Shown: positions 1 to 8,852 of the stretch, one piece after another
Layout of the letters: each line of letters opens with the position of its first letter
How positions within the stretch are numbered: position 1 is the stretch's first letter
NCBI RefSeq assembly: GCF_900111765.1
Contig: NZ_FOIB01000014.1
Location: 62,001 to 126,000, forward strand
Length of the DNA stretch: 64,000 nt
Source: Myxococcus fulvus
GTDB lineage: Bacteria > Myxococcota > Myxococcia > Myxococcales > Myxococcaceae
Direction: 5' to 3'
The notes under the pieces: model-generated
The model's database searches: none
The model's input: the letters and a program-made list of their open reading frames with translations, nothing else
Told to the model about the DNA's origin: nothing
Position numbers and translations under genes: made by a program

Positions 1-424
1 CCAACAGGCCCACCGAGGCGAAGACCACGGAGGTCCCCACGGCGAAGCCGCGGTGGAGCCCCAGCAGGTTGCGGTCATCCCCGCCGCCACGGAACGAGTC
101 GTTGAACTGGAGCTGGCCAATCACCGTGGTGGTGACCAGGCCCGCGGCCAGCGCGAAGCCCAGGCCCTGGTGCAGCTTGAGCATGGTGCGGCGCCGGTCC
201 AGGCGCTTCTGCAGCTCCGGGTCCACCTGGGCGGCGGCGACGTCCTCGGCGGGCTCCAGGAGGTCGAAGTCCAGCGAGGGGTCCTCGGCCGGAGGGGCCT
301 GCTCCTCGGCGGGGGCCTGCTTCGTGGGCGCGTCCTTGGCGGGCGGCGACTTCTTCTGTTGGGCCTGGGCGGTGGTGGTGGACAGCAGCGACAGGATGAC
401 GAGGACGGCGGCGAGGCGGTTCAT
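1..424 (-). CDS. Exported/membrane protein, C-terminus cut by window edge
   Basis: The gene begins at the ATG at 424 and runs off the left edge, so only about 141 residues are visible. They start with a clear signal peptide (MNRLAAVLVILSLLSTTTAQA), followed by a Lys/Pro/Ala-rich linker (about residues 22-45), an acidic stretch, a basic segment, and what looks like a hydrophobic membrane helix (GFALAAGLVTTTVIG). A second hydrophobic stretch begins at the cut. I do not recognise the family. The product should be exported and probably anchored in a membrane. The first neighbour on the right is transcribed the other way. Confidence 0.75.
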   Translation of the reverse strand, partial: MNRLAAVLVILSLLSTTTAQAQQKKSPPAKDAPTKQAPAEEQAPPAEDPSLDFDLLEPAEDVAAAQVDPELQKRLDRRRTMLKLHQGLGFALAAGLVTTTVIGQLQFNDSFRGGGDDRNLLGLHRGFAVGTSVVFASVGLL

Positions 425-918
425 CAGTGGGTATCCGTGAGGGGCTCGTGGCGGAGGGGCGGACAGGTGCGGCAGGGGTGCCGGGGGCCTGCTTCCATCA
501 TGCCGGCGTGATTCACGAAGAACCCGGAACCGATTGCAAAGTCGCCGCAACGGGGACCGGCCAGGGGTTTCGTGGACGCGATGGTGGAAGGCGAGAGGCG
601 GCCGGAGACGGCCTGCATGAGGGGACCCGAACGAAACCTCCCAACCAGGTGATGACCCCGGAAGCATGACTCCGAGGCCCAGGGGCGACGGTAGCGCCAC
701 ACTCCGCGTTGCGGAAGCCGCATGAGCGGGCGCCGACTCTGTCCGACAGCCACCTTCCTCCGGGCTCGGGGTCGGAAGACCCCGGCCGGTGTGTTCACTG
801 CCCGCGCGGGGGACTGACGGGCGCCCGACAATCATCCGCCCGGGGCCGGAAATCCGGCTCCGGATGCGTTTCAGTGGTGGCAGCCCGGGGTGTCACCTGC
901 GCCATCGGGCAGCCGCGC
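425..918. other. Intergenic region between divergent genes
   Basis: This 494-bp stretch separates the exported-protein gene (minus) from the histidine kinase gene (plus). It must hold both promoters, but I see no convincing -35/-10 pair, repeat or small gene. Open frames here lack ribosome binding sites and the third-position GC pattern of the real genes. Confidence 0.4.
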
Positions 919-2763
919 ATGGAGAAGCATTCGTCCGTCAGCCTCCGCTTGCCCCCTCCCGACGAGGGCCCGGGTCCCGGAGTGGAACTGCTGGCGGAGA
1001 GCCGCCGCGCTCGCGCCAGCGCCGAGCTCGCCAGCGCGCGCATGCGAAGTCTGCAGTCGCTCACGCTCGCCCTCTCCGGCGCCCTCACCTCCGAGGACGT
1101 CGCCCGCGCCGTCGTCGTGGAGGCCGTGCGCACCCTGGAGGCCCAGACCGGCGGCCTCTACTTGCTGGACGCCCGGGGCTCCACCCTGGAGCTGGTCCAC
1201 AGCGTGCGCTGTCCCCCGGCCATCGAGGCCGCCTTCACCCACGTCCCCCTGGGCGCCGACGTCCCCGTCGCCGAGTCCGTGCGCACCCGCGCGCCCCTGT
1301 GGCTGTCCGACTTCGCCACCCTGGCCGAGCGCTTCCCCGTCGCGGCCGTCCCCGCCCGCCCCGAGCACGGAGACCTGTCCATCGCGTGCCTGCCCCTCAT
1401 CGCCCGAGACAGGACGGTGGGCTGCCTCACGTTCATCTGGGGCCGCGCGCACGACTTCGACGAGGAGGAGCGCGCCTTCATCGACATGCTGGCCCAGCAG
1501 GCCACCATGGCCCTGGAGCGGGCCCGGCTGCTCGCCGCCGAGCGCAGCCAGGTGGAGCGCGTGGGACTGCTCCAGCACGCCACCGCCATGCTCGCCACGT
1601 CGCTGGACCTGGGCCACACCCTGCGCGGTGTCGCCCTGGGCCTGGTCCCCACCCTGGGCGACTTCTGCATCATCGACGTGATGGGGCCGGACCACGAGGT
1701 GCGCCGCACCTTCCACGCCGCCACCCCCGAGTGCGCCGGCCTGCTCGCCGCCAGCCACTGGCGCCCCCCGGAGCGCCCCGGCACGCCCATCTGCGCGCTC
1801 GCCAGCGGCCAGCCCGTCTTCGCCCCCCAGGTCGACGCGGGCTGGGTGGAGGCCACCGCGTGCGGGCCGGAGACGCTCGCCCTGCTGCGCACCCTGGCCC
1901 CCACGTCCTGGCTGTCCGTGCCGCTGGACACCCCCGAGGGCGTGCTCGGCGCCCTCACGCTGGGCCACTGCCTGTCCGGCCGTCACCACACGGTGGAGGA
2001 CCTGGAGCTGGCCATGGAGCTGGCCCGCCGCGCCAGCGCCGCCGTGCAGAACGCCCACCTGTTCCACCAGACGCAGCAGGCGCTCCAGCTGCGCGACGAG
2101 TTCCTCGCCATCGCGAGCCACGAGCTGAACACGCCGCTCACGGCGCTGAAGCTCCAGCTGTCCCGGCTGCGGCGCATGTCCTCGGACGGGGAGGTGCGGG
2201 CGCGCACCACGTCCGCCGTGCAGCAGGTGGACCGGCTGGGCCGGCTGGTGCGCGAGCTCCTGGAAGTGGCCCACCTGTCCGAGGGCCGCCTGCACCTGAC
2301 GCCCGAGCCCGTGGACCTGGTGGACGTGTGCCGGGAGGTGCTCACGCGCTTCACCGAGGAGAAGGAGCGCGCGGGTGCCACCATCTTCCTGCGCGCCGAC
2401 GGCGCCGTGTCCGGACGCTGGGACGCCTCGCGCGTGGACGGCATGGTGACGCACCTGCTGTCCAACGCGCTCAAGTACGGCCTGGGCCGCCCGGTGGAGG
2501 TGGAGGTGGCCTGCATCCCCGGAGACCTGGCGCGGCTGGTGGTGAGGGACCGCGGCATCGGCATCCCCGCCGAGCAGCTCGCCCACCTGTTCCAGCGCTT
2601 CGGCCGCGCGGTGCCGCTGAGGCACTACGGCGGCTTCGGCCTGGGGCTGTGGTTCTCCCGGCAGGTGGTGGAGGCCCACGGCGGGCACATCCACCTGGAG
2701 AGCTCACCGGGCCTGGGCACCACCGTCACCGTGGAGCTGCCCAGGACACCCGAGTCCTCTTGA
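919..2763 (+). CDS. Soluble two-GAF sensor histidine kinase
   Basis: The product is a 614-residue cytosolic histidine kinase. An N-terminal helix leads into GAF-type sensor domains at about 50-190 and 205-375. A HisKA domain follows, with the phospho-accepting His at residue 401 in ASHELNTPLTALKL, then a HATPase_c domain (N box HLLSNALKYG, G1 DRGIGIP, G2 GGFGLGLWFS). There are no membrane segments and no receiver domain, so a separate response regulator is needed and none is adjacent. The frame stays open upstream to 709. I chose the ATG at 919 because family-like sequence starts there; no strong ribosome binding site decides it. The ligand is unknown. Confidence 0.85.
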   Translation: MEKHSSVSLRLPPPDEGPGPGVELLAESRRARASAELASARMRSLQSLTLALSGALTSEDVARAVVVEAVRTLEAQTGGLYLLDARGSTLELVHSVRCPPAIEAAFTHVPLGADVPVAESVRTRAPLWLSDFATLAERFPVAAVPARPEHGDLSIACLPLIARDRTVGCLTFIWGRAHDFDEEERAFIDMLAQQATMALERARLLAAERSQVERVGLLQHATAMLATSLDLGHTLRGVALGLVPTLGDFCIIDVMGPDHEVRRTFHAATPECAGLLAASHWRPPERPGTPICALASGQPVFAPQVDAGWVEATACGPETLALLRTLAPTSWLSVPLDTPEGVLGALTLGHCLSGRHHTVEDLELAMELARRASAAVQNAHLFHQTQQALQLRDEFLAIASHELNTPLTALKLQLSRLRRMSSDGEVRARTTSAVQQVDRLGRLVRELLEVAHLSEGRLHLTPEPVDLVDVCREVLTRFTEEKERAGATIFLRADGAVSGRWDASRVDGMVTHLLSNALKYGLGRPVEVEVACIPGDLARLVVRDRGIGIPAEQLAHLFQRFGRAVPLRHYGGFGLGLWFSRQVVEAHGGHIHLESSPGLGTTVTVELPRTPESS

Positions 2764-2778
2764 GCCAGGGGCTCCCGC

Positions 2779-3204
2779 TCACGCCGGAGCCGTGGAGGGG
2801 ACCTGGGAGCGCTGCGCGGTGCCGTGGGCCAGCTCCTCTCCCAGCGCGTGCGGATCGAAGTACGCGTAGAAGCGGCGGATGTGCTCGCCATCCCATTCCA
2901 GGATGGAGACGCCCTCGTAGGACACGGCGGCGCCGTTCTGCGCGGTGCCATGGGACTCCCACTCCAGCGCCACCCGGTCCCCCGCCTCAATCATGTTCCG
3001 GAAGGACGACTTCACCTGGCGCAGCGTGGCCTTGTACTCGCGCCAGAACTGACGCGCGCCCTCCTTCCCCTTGAACACCCGGGAAGAAGCCAGGTTGCTC
3101 ACATGGGCATCGTCGCTGAAGAGCGCGACGAGCGCCTCCAGGTCGCCGCCCTCCTCCAGGCTCGACAGTGCCTCCACGAACCGCTGCGCTCGCTCCGTCG
3201 CCAT
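2779..3204 (-). CDS. SnoaL-like / NTF2-fold protein
   Basis: A 141-residue protein of the SnoaL-like NTF2 superfamily. The opening helix RFVEALSSLEEGGDLEALVA followed by LFSDDAHVSN is typical, as are the FWREY helix and the strand pattern ending in HIRRFYAYFDP. These cone-shaped proteins are small polyketide-cyclase-like enzymes or ligand-binding proteins; the sequence does not allow a substrate call. It converges on the upstream kinase gene with only 15 bp between stop codons. A small GAGCC/GGCTC hairpin sits at the kinase stop. Confidence 0.8.
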   Translation of the reverse strand: MATERAQRFVEALSSLEEGGDLEALVALFSDDAHVSNLASSRVFKGKEGARQFWREYKATLRQVKSSFRNMIEAGDRVALEWESHGTAQNGAAVSYEGVSILEWDGEHIRRFYAYFDPHALGEELAHGTAQRSQVPSTAPA

Positions 3205-3341
3205 GCGCGTGTCCTCGCTCGCCCCTGGGTGGAAGGGGGGCCCATGGAAGGAGACTGCGCATGCGCCATCCCGGGTGCCTCCCCCTCCCGCCTGCCCCCC
3301 AGTGCGACGGGGGAGCCCCGGTCAGCACGCTGTCCAGGCAC

Positions 3342-4793
3342 TCAGGTGCCCCGGGCCCCCGTCCACTCCTCGCGGGTCCAGCCGTTGCGCAGGTAGCGTT
3401 CACGCTTCGACTCGGGGAGCGCCTCCCAGGACACTCCCCGGCCCAGCTCGGGAGGCGCGTCGAAGAGGCCCACGTGCTGGCGGTCCACGGCCTCCGACGC
3501 GCGCTTCGCCGTGAGGCCCTTCATCTCGTAGCCCAGCCGCAGCTCGGCCTTGTTGCCCTCGCCCTTCACGTCGACGAAGACGCCCCCGCCGAACTCCGCC
3601 TCCTTCAGGTTCAGCTTGCTGTAGCTGCCCGCGTGCTTGCCCACGCCGACGGACAGCTTGAGGTCGCCGTCCGAGGAGTGGCTCACCGAGAACAGGCCCA
3701 GGTCCACCTTCACCTCCGACTGGAGCTGGCCCTTCGAGTCGCGCGTCACCTCCAGCCCCACCGGTCCGCCCTTGAGCGCGACACCGCCCGAGGACTTCAG
3801 GTCCACGCGGCCCCGGGAGTCGAGCCGCGCCTCGCCTCCCAGCTGGAGGTGGTCGTGCTGCAGCTCCGCCTTGCCATTCAGGGAGAAGGTGCCGCCGGGG
3901 CGCTCGCCGAGCAGCTCTCGCTGACGGGCGTTGATGGCCTGGTAGACCCAGCCCGTGGACCCCGCGGTGCCCACCGCCATGCGCCACTGCTTCGCGAGCG
4001 CCTCCCGCCGGGGGTCCTCGCGCGACAGCCCCAGCATCGAGTCCGACAGCCGCGCGTCCCGGGGCGGGCCCAGCTTGCGCAGCTCGGGGAGGCCCGGTGC
4101 CTGCTCGACGGCCTGGACGTAGCGGCCGAGGTAGGCGGCGTGGTCGGCCAGGTACGTCCTGCCCGCGGTGACGGCGTGCTCGCTCACGGCCTGGCGCAGC
4201 GAGTCCGGCAGGGCCACGTCGTTCCGGAAGAAGGCGGGCCTGCCCGGGGAGCCCAGCGGCCCCGACGCGGGCTCTCCCTCGAGCCGCTGGAGCATGCCCT
4301 TGGCGTGGGCCTGCTCCATGAAGGACGCGCGCGCCTCGGGAGACTGCTCGGCCAGGAAGGTCTTCAAGAGGCCATCGCGCTCCATCCGCTCCAGGGTGGC
4401 GCGGTAGCCGTCCGGCGGGAGCTGCCCCAACAGCGTGTGCACCGTGCGCACGTCCGCGTCGCTGACCGTCCAGTCGCCGAGGCTCCGCGTCAGTCGCGAT
4501 TGGAGGTCCGGGTAGACGTCACCGGGGACCTCCGCGCTTCGGGCCCGGAGCCTGCCGCCCAGCGCCGTCAGCTCTCCGGCGGACACGGTGGGGCCGGTGT
4601 CCCGGGACGTGCTCCCCGGGTTCGGAGGGGGCGCGGACTTCGAGGTGGGCTCCTTGAAGGTCTGCACCGCGTTGCGCTCGCGAGAGGCGGCACCGGGTGT
4701 CGCCGCGGGCGGCCGTGCCGGTGAAGGCACCTCGTCGGGGACGGCGGGGTCGAGGGCCAGGGCGTTGCTGCCTGCTGCGTCGATTCGGGACAT
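3342..4793 (-). CDS. Unknown large protein with beta-rich C-terminal region
   Basis: I do not recognise this 483-residue protein. Residues 1-90 are rich in Pro, Ala and Ser and probably disordered. Residues 90-300 look helical. From about 310 to 450 there is a run of alternating short strands rich in Gly, Leu and charged residues (KAELQHDHLQLGGEARLD, SSGGVALKGGPVGLEV), which suggests a beta-solenoid or beta-sheet domain. The end is basic and aromatic (RYLRNGWTREEW). No signal peptide or membrane helix is visible. I used the ATG at 4793 (MSRIDAAGSN); the frame is open to 4844. A structural or secreted non-classical protein is possible. Confidence 0.65.
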   Translation of the reverse strand: MSRIDAAGSNALALDPAVPDEVPSPARPPAATPGAASRERNAVQTFKEPTSKSAPPPNPGSTSRDTGPTVSAGELTALGGRLRARSAEVPGDVYPDLQSRLTRSLGDWTVSDADVRTVHTLLGQLPPDGYRATLERMERDGLLKTFLAEQSPEARASFMEQAHAKGMLQRLEGEPASGPLGSPGRPAFFRNDVALPDSLRQAVSEHAVTAGRTYLADHAAYLGRYVQAVEQAPGLPELRKLGPPRDARLSDSMLGLSREDPRREALAKQWRMAVGTAGSTGWVYQAINARQRELLGERPGGTFSLNGKAELQHDHLQLGGEARLDSRGRVDLKSSGGVALKGGPVGLEVTRDSKGQLQSEVKVDLGLFSVSHSSDGDLKLSVGVGKHAGSYSKLNLKEAEFGGGVFVDVKGEGNKAELRLGYEMKGLTAKRASEAVDRQHVGLFDAPPELGRGVSWEALPESKRERYLRNGWTREEWTGARGT

Positions 4794-4952
4794 GCGCTCG
4801 CTTCCGGAAGGGGACCTCCGGCCGCTTTGCACCGAGCAGACCAAGGTCCGCTCCGAGCAGCGCGCGGCTTCCCGCGCCGCACGCCATCGCCAGTTCCGGA
4901 CGAGAGATCTCCCGACGCGGACGTCCTCATGGGGAGGAGCCCGCGGCGGCGC

Positions 4953-6581
4953 TCAGGTGCCCTCGGCGGCGACGGTCCTGGAGTCGAGCGGCAGCTCCAG
5001 CGTGAAGGTCGTCCCGGCGCCCTCCTCGCTCTCGACGCTCACGCGGCCCCCATGGGCCTGGGCACAGCCCCAGACCAGGGTCAGCCCCAGGCCCCAGCCC
5101 TTCGCGAGGCCCTGCTGCGCGGCGAGCGTCCGGGAGAACGGCTTGAAGAGGCTCTCCTGGTCGGCCTGGGAGATGGGCCGGCCCTCGTTGTGGACGGAGA
5201 CGCGCGCGACGGAGGCGGTCCGGGTGACGGTGAGGGTGACGGGCGCATCCATGGCGCCATACTTCACCGCGTTGCTCGTCAGGTTCCAGAGCGCGCGGCG
5301 CAGCTCGTCCTCGCTCCAGAAGCCCTCGACGGGCCCCTCGGCGATGAGGAGGAAGCGCTCACCATGGACCGTGCTCAGCTCCTCGACGACCTCCCGGGCG
5401 AGGACCACCAGGTCGCACGGGACGAACTGGAGTGAGAGTCGCTCTCCGGCGCGGATGCGGTTGGCGTCGAGCAGGTCCCTCACCATGCGGTCGGTGCGTT
5501 CGATGTTCTGGTCGATACGGCGGGCCAGGTCGCGACGCTCCTCCATCACCTCCGGCCGGCGCAAGAGCAGCTGCGCCGCCACCTTCGCCGCCGACAGCGG
5601 CCCCCGCAGGTCATGGGCCAGGACGGAGACGAAGCGCTCCCTCAGCTCCCGCTCCTCCTGCAGGGTCTCGACCTTCGACAGCAGGTCCGCGTACAGCTTC
5701 GCGTTGTCCAGGTGGACGGTGAGCCGCTCACTCAGGAACTCGAGCCGCCTTCGTTCCCGGGCCGTGAAGTCCCGCGACTGGTCGAAGCCGACGTACATGA
5801 CCCCCTTCAGGGCGTGACGCGTGGCCAGCCGAATCCCGAGCAACGCGAGGACCCCCTGGCGACGGAGGTCGTCGCTCACCTCCATCGTCGTGGCCTCCGC
5901 CTCCAACCCCGAGCCGGGGTGCTCGTCCAAAACGCCCAGCTCGGTGGCGTATCGTGACAGGCCCTCCACCCCGATGCCCGTGGAGACCACCGTGCTGAGC
6001 CTGGAGGGCGTGGCCTCCCTCAAGAACAGGGCCGCACTCTGGGCTCCCAGCGCCTCCATCACCAACTGGAGGACCTCCCTCAAGCGCTCCCCCAACGAGG
6101 CCGCGTCCACCGCCAGCGCTTCGCTGGCCACCTTCTGGATGAGCCGCAGATAGCGCTTCTCCGTCTGCTCATCGTCCCGCATGTGCTCGCTGAACAGCGA
6201 GATGACGTCCGCGGAGGCCCCGTGCAGCTCGCTGAAGAGCCGCTCGACATCCGCGACGTCGGGCCGGGCCGCTGGCGGGGCATCGGCCCACATCCTGGAG
6301 ATGCACCGCCCCAGCAGCGCGAACTCCTCGACGACCTCGGCCACGTGAAACCCCTGCCGCAGTCGCGCGGCCACGTGGCTCTCCACATACCTGCGCCGCT
6401 CGGCACGGGCGGCGTCCGGTCCCCCCGCGCCGTCGGCGAGCGAGGCCAGGTAGGTCGGCATGATGTTCTTCAGCTCGGGGGCTTCCAACCCCCGGGCCGA
6501 AGCGGCTCGGGTCGCATCCTCGGTCCACATCCGCACGATTTCGTCGTAGTGACGGTGAATGACGTCGGAGATGCTGCTCAT
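4953..6581 (-). CDS. Histidine kinase with RsbRD-like N-terminus and GAF domain
   Basis: The 542-residue product lacks membrane segments. Residues 5-145 resemble the RsbRD N-terminal sensory domain (helical, starting MSSISDVIHRHYDEIVRMW), a module otherwise found in stressosome-type and phytochrome-like regulators. A GAF domain spans about 175-325. The HisKA phospho-accepting His is residue 323 in VLAHDLRGPLSAAKVA. The HATPase domain has WNLTSNAVKYG and KGWGLGLTLVWG; its G1 box is divergent (VHNEGRPI instead of DxGxG), although the ADP-binding loops look otherwise intact. The ATG at 6581 is chosen over the longer open frame (to 6677) because the upstream part lacks coding character. Confidence 0.8.
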   Translation of the reverse strand: MSSISDVIHRHYDEIVRMWTEDATRAASARGLEAPELKNIMPTYLASLADGAGGPDAARAERRRYVESHVAARLRQGFHVAEVVEEFALLGRCISRMWADAPPAARPDVADVERLFSELHGASADVISLFSEHMRDDEQTEKRYLRLIQKVASEALAVDAASLGERLREVLQLVMEALGAQSAALFLREATPSRLSTVVSTGIGVEGLSRYATELGVLDEHPGSGLEAEATTMEVSDDLRRQGVLALLGIRLATRHALKGVMYVGFDQSRDFTARERRRLEFLSERLTVHLDNAKLYADLLSKVETLQEERELRERFVSVLAHDLRGPLSAAKVAAQLLLRRPEVMEERRDLARRIDQNIERTDRMVRDLLDANRIRAGERLSLQFVPCDLVVLAREVVEELSTVHGERFLLIAEGPVEGFWSEDELRRALWNLTSNAVKYGAMDAPVTLTVTRTASVARVSVHNEGRPISQADQESLFKPFSRTLAAQQGLAKGWGLGLTLVWGCAQAHGGRVSVESEEGAGTTFTLELPLDSRTVAAEGT

Positions 6582-6877
6582 CGCGTGGTCCCGCCGTTCT
6601 GATGCGCGGACGCCCCATCCCGCGCGTCCCCACGGCAAGGGTAGGACGCTCGCCTGCTCGGAGTGAGTGGGCGACAAGGCGAGTCATCGGACCACCGTCC
6701 GCTGGAATACGAAGCCCGGCGCGCCCCTGGCGTGGACACAGGCCCCTGCCTCCACGCCGAGCAAGTGGGGAAGGGCTCCATGTCCGCGTCCGCCTCGATA
6801 TCCACCTTCAAGATGTCACCCCACCCATTCAAGCCGTCCTTCTCGCGAGTCGCGCGGCGGGCAGCCCGAGGTCCGCC

Positions 6878-7261
6878 ATGCCTTCGTATTCGGTCGACAT
6901 CCCCCGCCATCTCCACCATGCGTACTGGCGGCTGCCCAACGAGATGCGCATGGCCGTCGCGCTGCATCTACTGGCCCTCGCGGAGCTGGCGCCTCGGAGA
7001 TACTCCGCCGTCGACGGCGGCCCCACCCGGAGCGACATCGCCGGCCTGAACGCGGGCCAGCATGTCGTGCGGCTCGGCGGGCTCTGGTTCTCCTATCGCA
7101 TCAGCCCTCAGGAGAATCTGCTGCGGCTGCTGGATTTCGGCGACACGACGCTGACGCCACCCCGTCCCCCTGCTCCCCCTCCCTCCACCTGGAGACATCA
7201 CCTGCTGGACCATGATGTCTGGAGCAACGAGGGCGGCTCCACCCAGCCCCCGCTCACCTGA
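6878..7261 (+). CDS. Small ParE/RelE-like protein without visible antitoxin
   Basis: A 127-residue protein. Its middle has the helix-helix-sheet pattern of the RelE/ParE superfamily: a helical hairpin with LPNEMRMAVALHLLALAELA, then strands GQHVVRLGGLWFSYRI and ENLLRLLDFG. The last 35 residues are Pro-rich and probably disordered. No antitoxin gene is adjacent: the gene is divergent from a histidine kinase and convergent with the cytochrome operon. It may be an orphan toxin-fold protein with another job. The family call rests on pattern only, and the ATG at 6878 is the first start with coding-like sequence. Confidence 0.55.
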   Translation: MPSYSVDIPRHLHHAYWRLPNEMRMAVALHLLALAELAPRRYSAVDGGPTRSDIAGLNAGQHVVRLGGLWFSYRISPQENLLRLLDFGDTTLTPPRPPAPPPSTWRHHLLDHDVWSNEGGSTQPPLT

Positions 7262-7311
7262 GTGACGCCGAGCGGAAGCACCCACGCGAGGGGGACGCGT
7301 TGGCCGTCCGC

Positions 7312-8298
7312 TCATGGCCCGGACATCGTCGAGCTTCGCAGGCGGGCCCTCAGCGCCTCGGCCTCGTCGGTGTCGTACAACATCACGAGTGTCTGCACGT
7401 AGTACGCGAGAGCCCACAGGTTCTCCTCGGGAATGGCGCCCTTCCAGGTCGGCATCGCCGCACCGCCCACGCCCGCCGCGATGACCCGGTAGAGGTCCTC
7501 GCGCTGACGCTCGGGTGTGTACGGCGCGCCTTCGACGGTTTCTCCCACGGGCCAGATAGTGCGCAGGGGCTGGAAGAGGAAGTCCGGCGGGAGCACTTTC
7601 TGCGTGCGCGTGGGCTCACCGTTCGCGTCCACCTCCACGGGGTGGTCGGACTCGCGGACCTGCGCGGTGTAGGGGTCCACCTTGGACAGGTCCACGTCGC
7701 GCCCGAAGGCCTTCTTCATCAACGCGGCCAGCTCCGCGCGCGGAAGGTACGCGACGTGACAACTGGAGCAGCCCGCGTTCCCCGCGCCGGAGACATGGTA
7801 GGCGACGCGGCCCCGCTCGATGGCCTCCGCTTCACGGCCTCGCCACGGGTCCGCGGACACCTCCAGCGGCTTGCCGGGGACCTCTTCCTTCCAGCGCGGG
7901 CTGAAGGTCTTGAGGTACTGCACCACCGCGTCGAGGTCCGCGTCGGGCACGTCCCACGCGAACATCGGCGTGCCGTGGAGCCCTCGTCGCAGCGTGCGCT
8001 TCAGCGCCTCATCCGTGGGCAGCTCTCCGACGGAGACCCCACCGAACTTGAAGAGCCCCTGACGGAAGCTGCGAGGCACGGGCCGCATGCCCCGTCCCGC
8101 CGGGCCTTGTCCGTCGCCCTGCGCTCCGTGACAGGAGGCGCAGTAGTACGCGTACACCGAGTGCCCACGCACCAGCGTCTCCGCGGAGAGGACGCGGCCG
8201 TCGGCGAGCTTCAGGGGCTCGAAGGTGGGCGCGCTCCTCGAGCGACACCCCATGAGCGCCACCAGGAGCAGCAAGGCCCTCAGCACACGAGAGGTCAT
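7312..8298 (-). CDS. Di-heme cytochrome c lipoprotein of oxidase operon
   Basis: The 328-residue product starts with a lipoprotein signal (LLLLVALMGCRSR, Cys17), so it should be anchored in a membrane facing the periplasm. Two c-type heme motifs are present: CASCH near residue 53 and CSSCH near residue 170. Distal Met candidates follow each. This is two cytochrome c domains in series, suited to carry electrons to the CuA centre of the adjoining oxidase. It is the last gene of a five-gene operon; its ATG overlaps the coxC stop by 4 bp. The tail after the second domain is short and helical. Confidence 0.9.
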   Translation of the reverse strand: MTSRVLRALLLLVALMGCRSRSAPTFEPLKLADGRVLSAETLVRGHSVYAYYCASCHGAQGDGQGPAGRGMRPVPRSFRQGLFKFGGVSVGELPTDEALKRTLRRGLHGTPMFAWDVPDADLDAVVQYLKTFSPRWKEEVPGKPLEVSADPWRGREAEAIERGRVAYHVSGAGNAGCSSCHVAYLPRAELAALMKKAFGRDVDLSKVDPYTAQVRESDHPVEVDANGEPTRTQKVLPPDFLFQPLRTIWPVGETVEGAPYTPERQREDLYRVIAAGVGGAAMPTWKGAIPEENLWALAYYVQTLVMLYDTDEAEALRARLRSSTMSGP

Positions 8299-8852
8299 GG
8301 GAGGTACACCGCGATGAAGAGGAACACCCACGTCACCGTCACGAAGTGCCAGCCCAGGGACCAGGTCCGCCACGAGGCTCGCACGTCCACTCCGCGCGGG
8401 TGACGCCAGCAGCAGGCGAAAAGACCGACTTCCACCGCGAGCACGTGCAGCGCGTGCAGCGCGGTGAGGCCATGGAAGGCCGACGCGGGCACGCCGCTCT
8501 CGGGGATGCGCAGGTGCTCGGTCCACCAGGCCCGGTGCATCCACATCGCCTGGAGCACGAGGAACCCGAGCCCCAAGGCCCACACTCCCCAAGTTGCCCA
8601 CAGGGGACGGGGGCCCTCGCGCCGTGAGCCCAGGTACAGGGCCACGCTCCCCGCGACGAGCAGGAGCCCCGTGAGCCCCAGGCCCCACGTGGGCACTCGC
8701 GGCGAGGGCCACGCCTCGCGCATCCGGTACCAGCCCACCGCGAACATGAGCGCCGCGAAGAACATCGCCCACGCGGACAGCCCCAGCACCGTGCCGAGCC
8801 ACTGTGTCCGTGCGTCCACTTCGGACGGTGTGCTCCGAGCCGGCGTGCTCAT
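8295..8852 (-). CDS. coxC: Cytochrome c oxidase subunit III-like protein
   Basis: A 185-residue polytopic membrane protein with five predicted helices, shorter than the seven-helix mitochondrial-type subunit III and like the five-helix bacterial forms. Typical features are the LHALHVLAVEVGLF helix and the C-terminal SLGWHFVTVTWVFLFIAVYLP segment, where the conserved WHFVDxxW of the family reads WHFVTVTW. It stabilises the oxidase core. Its start overlaps the coxA stop by 4 bp and its stop overlaps the cytochrome c start, so translation is probably coupled. Confidence 0.9.
   Translation of the reverse strand: MSTPARSTPSEVDARTQWLGTVLGLSAWAMFFAALMFAVGWYRMREAWPSPRVPTWGLGLTGLLLVAGSVALYLGSRREGPRPLWATWGVWALGLGFLVLQAMWMHRAWWTEHLRIPESGVPASAFHGLTALHALHVLAVEVGLFACCWRHPRGVDVRASWRTWSLGWHFVTVTWVFLFIAVYLP

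Noticed and set aside
424..831. Open frames of 80-135 codons between 425 and 918
   Set aside because: They overlap each other on both strands, lack ribosome binding sites and have no recognisable sequence.
871..2694. Long minus-strand open frame opposite the first histidine kinase
   Set aside because: The plus strand encodes a complete GAF histidine kinase. The reverse frame has only shadow composition (Gly/His/Gln-rich).
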